In this document: in pieces, positions 59,875 through 64,000 of the stretch
How the letters are laid out: each line of letters starts with the position of its first letter
How positions within the stretch are numbered: position 1 is the first letter of the stretch
Source: Amylolactobacillus amylophilus DSM 20533 = JCM 1125
Lineage (GTDB): Bacteria > Bacillota > Bacilli > Lactobacillales > Lactobacillaceae
Direction: 5' to 3'
Assembly (NCBI RefSeq): GCF_001936335.1
Contig: NZ_CP018888.1
Coordinates: forward strand, 1 to 64,000
Length of the DNA stretch: 64,000 bases
Program-made: the position numbers and the translations under genes
Notes under the pieces: generated by a model
The model's database searches: none
What the model was told of the DNA's origin: nothing
Seen by the model: only the letters and a program-made list of their open reading frames with translations

Positions 59875-62496
59875 TTAGTCTACGGGAACTTCTTCCATTA
59901 CATAAGCTTCGATTTCGTCGTCAACCTTGATATCGTTGTAGTTTTCAATCATGAGTCCACAATCAAAGCCAGAGCGAACTTCCTTCACGTCGTCCTTGAA
60001 TCTCTTCAATGAACTGAGCTTGCCCTCATAGATGACGATGCCGTCACGAATCAGACGGACACCACTATCTCTTTGAATATAACCGTTTGTGACAAGTGCT
60101 CCAGCAATAGTACCCAGTTTCGTCACGTGGAATGTCTCACGGACAATCAAGTTACCAGTAACTTTCTCTTCAAAAGTTGGCTCGAGCATGCCCTTCATGG
60201 CTGCTTCGATTTCATCGATTGCCTTATAGATCACGTTATGCAGTCTGATATCAACCTTTTCCTCATCCGCTTGTTGCTTTGCCTGTGGAGTTGGTCGCAC
60301 GTTGAAACCAATAATAACGGCATTACTTGCGCTTGCCAGGGTAACATCACTCTCGTTGATTGCACCAACTGCAGAGTGGATGATGTTCACTTTGACACCC
60401 TCGACGTCAATCTTCTGCAGTGAACCTGAGATTGCCTCGGCACTACCTTGCACGTCAGCCTTAATAATCACATCAACTTGTTTAAGGTCTCCTTGCTTCA
60501 TTGTATCAAACAAGTTGTCGAGTGTAACGTGATGTACATTATTCCGTTCTTTAATGAGCGCCTTCTTGGCCCGTTCTTCACCAGCTGCCCGAGCAGTCTT
60601 CTCATCATCGAAGACCACGAACTTATCGGCAGCTTCCGGTACATTGTTCAGACCAGTAATCTCCACGGGCTCTGATGGCAGCGCCGTTTTGACACGTCGA
60701 CCACGATCATTCGTCATGACCCGGACACGACCGAATGTGTTACCAACGACGATGGGGTCACCGATATGGAGCGTTCCTTGTTGCACAAGCAGCGAGGTCA
60801 CAGGACCTTTACCCTTATCTAGTCGGGCTTCGATAACTGTACCAATGGCCTTTTGGTTAGGATTAGCCTTTAGCTCCATCACATCGGCCTGTAACAGGAT
60901 CATTTGGAGGAGCTCATCAATGTTTAGACCCTGCTTAGCAGAAATCTTCACGAAGATGGTCTCGCCACCCCACTCTTCAGGAACCAAACCGTATTCCATC
61001 AATTGTTCCATGACGTGATTTGGATTGGCATCAGGCTTGTCAATCTTGTTCACAGCAACGATGATTGGTGCACCTGCAGCCTTCGCGTGGTTAATGGCTT
61101 CGATAGTTTGTGGCATCACACCATCGTCAGCAGCAACCACCAAGACGATAATGTCGGTAATGTCGGCACCACGAGCTCGCATATTGGTAAATGCGGCGTG
61201 TCCTGGCGTATCCAGGAAAGTAATCAATCTGTTATCAAGCTTAACTTGGTAAGCACCAATGTGTTGCGTAATTCCACCGGCTTCACCAGAAGTTACGTGA
61301 GAGTTTCTTAATTGGTCAAGTAACGTGGTTTTACCGTGGTCAACGTGCCCCATGATGGTCACGACTGGTGGTCTGTTTTCTTGGTGTTCAGTATTTGCTA
61401 ATTCTTCTTCGAAAAGTGTGTCGATATCAGAGATATCTTCGGTCACTTTCTCTTCAGATTTGATGCCATAATCTTCAGCAAGTAATTCGATGGTATCTTT
61501 GTCCAATGATTGGTTTTGGTTAATCATAACGCCGAGCATGAATAATTTCTTCACGATCTCAGCAGGCTCACGGTGAATCAACTTAGCAATATCTTGGGCG
61601 TTCATACCCTCCTCGAAAACTAAGACTTCTGGTAGTGGCCGATCTTTACGTTGTGGTAGATCCTTCTTCACAACAGGAACTTCTTGTCTGCGTTTGTTCT
61701 TCTTTCTGGACCAGTCATTACGACGAAAAGCAGGCTTATTCTGATTTCTGAAGGTTTTCTTGCGTCCCTCTCCCTCAGACTTCTTCACCTCGACAGGTGG
61801 AATTGGAGTGATAGGAGTTGGATTTGGCTTTACTGGGCGAGCAGGGCGATTATTATTTGACCTGGCCTGATTTGTATTCGGACGAGCAGTTGGTTTCTTC
61901 TCTGCAGGCTTTCTTGTTTGCTGCTGACTCTGATTACGACGCAGCTCTTCTTCACGCCGTAACGCACTTTGCTGCTCATCTCTTTGATGCTGCTTGTATT
62001 GCTCTAGGTGCTTTGTGGCATTATTAGAGCGTACTGGTGCAGCCTGTTGGTTGTTGTTTCTCTGGTTCGTTTGGTTACCACGACCTTGGCCTTGACGATT
62101 CTGATTATTTCGTCCCTGACCTTGGTTGTTGCCGCGATTTCGACCTTGGTTATTATTTGACCGGTTATGATTAGCACCACCTTGCGCAGGCTTATTATCG
62201 CGGCGTCTCATTGAACTAACGCTGATCTTCACCTTGCCGTCGTCTGCTTTCTTAGGAGTTGAAGCAGGCTTTGCTGTTGATGCTGGCTTCGTTGCTGGCT
62301 TTTCAACCGGCTTAGGTGCAGTCTTTTTAGCAGCTGGTTTCTTCCCCAACTTACTCATAATTGTCTTCTCTTGGTCTGTATCTAATGATGACATGTGGCT
62401 CTTGACGTCAAATCCCAATGCCTTTGCCTGGTCGACCACGACTTTGTTCTCGACGCCCAATTCTTTAGCTAACTCATATATTCTTACTTTCGTCAT
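59875..62496 (-). CDS. infB: Translation initiation factor IF-2
   Basis: 873 aa. A short N-terminal IF2N domain ([14 protein letters not shown]), a long Lys/Pro then Asn/Gln/Arg low-complexity region (about 50-270), a second IF2N-like domain, then the GTPase domain from about residue 375 with [22 protein letters not shown] and NKIDKP, and the C-terminal domains that bind fMet-tRNA. Member of the nusA operon. Confidence 0.98.
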   Translation of the reverse strand: MTKVRIYELAKELGVENKVVVDQAKALGFDVKSHMSSLDTDQEKTIMSKLGKKPAAKKTAPKPVEKPATKPASTAKPASTPKKADDGKVKISVSSMRRRDNKPAQGGANHNRSNNNQGRNRGNNQGQGRNNQNRQGQGRGNQTNQRNNNQQAAPVRSNNATKHLEQYKQHQRDEQQSALRREEELRRNQSQQQTRKPAEKKPTARPNTNQARSNNNRPARPVKPNPTPITPIPPVEVKKSEGEGRKKTFRNQNKPAFRRNDWSRKKNKRRQEVPVVKKDLPQRKDRPLPEVLVFEEGMNAQDIAKLIHREPAEIVKKLFMLGVMINQNQSLDKDTIELLAEDYGIKSEEKVTEDISDIDTLFEEELANTEHQENRPPVVTIMGHVDHGKTTLLDQLRNSHVTSGEAGGITQHIGAYQVKLDNRLITFLDTPGHAAFTNMRARGADITDIIVLVVAADDGVMPQTIEAINHAKAAGAPIIVAVNKIDKPDANPNHVMEQLMEYGLVPEEWGGETIFVKISAKQGLNIDELLQMILLQADVMELKANPNQKAIGTVIEARLDKGKGPVTSLLVQQGTLHIGDPIVVGNTFGRVRVMTNDRGRRVKTALPSEPVEITGLNNVPEAADKFVVFDDEKTARAAGEERAKKALIKERNNVHHVTLDNLFDTMKQGDLKQVDVIIKADVQGSAEAISGSLQKIDVEGVKVNIIHSAVGAINESDVTLASASNAVIIGFNVRPTPQAKQQADEEKVDIRLHNVIYKAIDEIEAAMKGMLEPTFEEKVTGNLIVRETFHVTKLGTIAGALVTNGYIQRDSGVRLIRDGIVIYEGKLSSLKRFKDDVKEVRSGFDCGLMIENYNDIKVDDEIEAYVMEEVPVD

Positions 62497-62814
62497 CTAA
62501 TCACACTCCTTGTTTAATTTATCCAGCATTGCACGTGAAAAGCCACGGTCTTGTACAGCAACGACCTTTCGTTTCTTGCCCAGGGCATCGGAGATTTCCT
62601 GACTACTGAACGTGCTTACTAGCTGAATTTGGAATTTATCGCTCAAAAACGCGAATTCCTTAATTGTGTTTTCACTTGAATCACTTGCGAGCAAAACGAG
62701 GTTGACCGTTTTCCCCTGAATAGCATGCGCCACCATTTCCGTGCCGCTAATTACTTTGCCAGCCTTTTGGGCCAAGCCAAGCAAATTTAGTACCTTTTGT
62801 TTGTTGTCTATCAA
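62497..62814 (-). CDS. rplGA: L7Ae-family RNA-binding protein YlxQ
   Basis: 105 aa. KVLNLLGLAQKAGKVISGTEMV is the L7Ae/YbxF-type opening (key part LGLAQKAGK). Probable RNA-binding protein. Stop and start codons abut those of infB and ylxR, as in the standard nusA-ylxR-ylxQ-infB operon. Confidence 0.92.
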   Translation of the reverse strand: MIDNKQKVLNLLGLAQKAGKVISGTEMVAHAIQGKTVNLVLLASDSSENTIKEFAFLSDKFQIQLVSTFSSQEISDALGKKRKVVAVQDRGFSRAMLDKLNKECD

Positions 62815-63111
62815 TTAATTTTCACCGAATAATTCTAGTCGGGCCTTCTTGTGGTCGACGTAGTCGAAAAGCTCTTGGTAAAAGTCTGGACTAACTTTAG
62901 TCTTCAAGGCCTTCTCAATAATCTGCTTCTTCTGTGCTTCTTGAATGACTTCCGGTTTGAGTGAGACATATGCACCACGGCCGGGTTTCTTTCCGGTCGG
63001 ATCAACGCTCAATTCCCCCTCCTTATTCAGGACAATGCGCACCATTTCCTTCTTTGGGAGCATTTCATCAGTCAACAAGTCTTTTCTTAAAGGAATCTTT
63101 CTTTGTTTCAT
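62815..63111 (-). CDS. rnpM: YlxR (RNase P modulator RnpM family)
   Basis: 98 aa with RKIPLRKDLLTDEMLPKKE near the start and GRGAYVS in the middle, the DUF448 signature; the usual CxxC-type CVGCR start is replaced here by PLRKD. Relatives bind RNase P RNA. Start at MKQRK (63111), three codons after an earlier ATG at 63120. Confidence 0.88.
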   Translation of the reverse strand: MKQRKIPLRKDLLTDEMLPKKEMVRIVLNKEGELSVDPTGKKPGRGAYVSLKPEVIQEAQKKQIIEKALKTKVSPDFYQELFDYVDHKKARLELFGEN

Positions 63112-63120
63112 TGAAATCAC

Positions 63121-64000
63121 CTACTCTTCCGTAGTTTCTTCCTCATCGGTGCTGGGCTCTTCTGTCAAATCATCTTCAATAACTTCTGAATCCTCAGTAA
63201 CTGTTGATTCAGGCTCAGCATCATCGTAATCAGCATCGACATCCTCATCAACGAATTCAACTTCTGATTCGGGCTTGATATCAATCTTATAACCAGTGAG
63301 GCGGGCGGCAAGTCGGACGTTCTGGCCCTTTTTACCAATAGCTAATGAAAGTTGATAGTCAGGGACAATCACCAGGCAACTCTTGTTCTCCTCATCGAAT
63401 TGGACGGCAATTACTTCAGCCGGATTCAACGCATTAGCAATGTAATCGGAGGCATCATCCTCGTACTTCACGATGTCAATATTCTCACCGTGTAGCTCTG
63501 TCACGATAGTCTGTACCCGTGCACCTTTTGGACCCACACAGGTGCCGACGGGATCGACATCTGGATTGTCAGACCGCACAGCAACCTTGGTCCGGTCTCC
63601 GGCTTCTCGCGCGATTGAAACAATCTCAACAGTACCATCATATATTTCGGGAACTTCTTGTTCAAATAAACGCTTTACAAGTTCTGGACTAGTACGTGAG
63701 ACAGAAATTTTCAAGCCGTGTGAATCACTACCAACTTGCGTGACCAACACCTTAATCCGACTCTGTGGGTTATAGACTTCATTAGGCATCTGATCGTTCT
63801 TTCCCATAACAGCTTCGACTTTACCGATATTTACATAAACATAACGGTTGTCCTTGCGGGCAATAGTACCAGACATTAACTCATCTTGATATTGAGCGTA
63901 TTCATCAAGAATATTTGCTCGTTCAGCTTCACGCATTCTCTGCATAATAACCTGTTTAGCAGTTTGGGCAGCTATCCGGCCGAAGTTAGTTGGTGTAACC
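63121..64000 (-). CDS. nusA: Transcription termination/antitermination factor NusA (N-terminus outside window)
   Basis: At least 292 codons visible; the frame is open through the right edge and the first residues there, VTPTNFGRIAAQTAKQVI, belong to the N-terminal domain. S1 domain (about 63700-63880), KH domains with VGTCVGPKGARVQ and AIGKKGQNVRLAARLTG, then an acidic Glu/Asp/Ser/Thr-rich tail of about 40 residues. First gene of the nusA-ylxR-ylxQ-infB-rbfA unit. Confidence 0.97.
   Translation of the reverse strand, partial: VTPTNFGRIAAQTAKQVIMQRMREAERANILDEYAQYQDELMSGTIARKDNRYVYVNIGKVEAVMGKNDQMPNEVYNPQSRIKVLVTQVGSDSHGLKISVSRTSPELVKRLFEQEVPEIYDGTVEIVSIAREAGDRTKVAVRSDNPDVDPVGTCVGPKGARVQTIVTELHGENIDIVKYEDDASDYIANALNPAEVIAVQFDEENKSCLVIVPDYQLSLAIGKKGQNVRLAARLTGYKIDIKPESEVEFVDEDVDADYDDAEPESTVTEDSEVIEDDLTEEPSTDEEETTEE

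Noticed and set aside
61850-62330. Repetitive Asn/Gln/Arg stretch as a possible repeat element
   Set aside because: It is the normal low-complexity linker of IF-2 in lactobacilli.
60000-62400. Several plus-strand ORFs opposite infB, up to 154 codons
   Set aside because: They are antisense shadows of a well-conserved gene, without ribosome sites.
1-64000. CRISPR arrays, rRNA genes, full insertion sequences, replication origin
   Set aside because: No regularly spaced repeats, transposase frames, rRNA-like blocks or DnaA-box clusters were noticed on reading; this is a visual check, not a computed one.

Overview
The window looks like a chromosomal segment of a low-to-moderate GC Firmicute of the Lactobacillales, most likely a member of the Lactobacillaceae. 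Supporting signs are the gene orders nusA-ylxR-ylxQ-infB-rbfA-truB-ribF, hrcA-grpE-dnaK-dnaJ, phoH-ybeY-cdd-era-recO-glyQ-glyS-dnaG-rpoD and hisS-aspS, T-box leaders in front of glyQ and hisS, a CIRCE operator, a class A sortase, tripeptidase T and an LBP_cg2779-type small protein. Most genes read on the minus strand. There is no rRNA, CRISPR array or complete insertion sequence.

Layout. 1-3058: a decayed block of unrecognised genes and a wrecked rsmF. 3055-6562: two poorly characterised genes, signal peptidase I, two small proteins and a frameshifted mscL. 6675-20068: housekeeping block (pepT, nif3-like, trmK, rpoD, dnaG, glyS, glyQ with T-box, recO, era, cdd, ybeY, phoH, yqeY, rpsU). 20241-28509: ppsR, a small membrane protein, nfo, a YitT-family gene, msrA-msrB, and hisS-aspS behind a T-box. 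28550-31007: remnants of a c-di-GMP/redox locus, with a GGDEF fragment fused in frame to an NADH-oxidase-like flavoprotein fragment, next to a truncated EAL protein. 31143-35931: dtd, rsh (relA/spoT type), rsmE, prmA. 36007-43108: accessory metabolism (ybaK, DUF960, DUF2975, DUF1801, GNAT, azlCD, MmcQ/YjbR, oxidoreductases) with two more pseudogenes. 43327-45555: a small island-like stretch beside tRNA-Ser(CGA), with an amidotransferase-like gene and an AbiF/Abi_2 HEPN gene, each broken by one in-frame stop, a hairpin-rich RNA candidate directly before abiF, and an integrase tail. 45618-57634: fRMsr, apt, recJ, sortase, lepA, M42 peptidase and the HrcA-controlled chaperone operon. 57609-64000: the ribF-truB-rbfA-infB-ylxQ-ylxR-nusA translation cluster, with nusA running off the right edge.

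The two themes are a conserved informational core (transcription, translation, replication, stringent response, protein folding), all intact, and advanced decay of dispensable genes: about ten pseudogenes in 64 kb. Because every core gene is open, I read the frameshifts and stops as real decay rather than poor sequence, though single lesions (mscL, abiF, the amidotransferase) should be checked against reads.

The most interesting element is the AbiF-type HEPN RNase gene with its own upstream RNA candidate, followed by the degraded c-di-GMP locus with its flavoprotein-GGDEF fusion. All family assignments come from motif and sequence recognition by eye; no database search was run.
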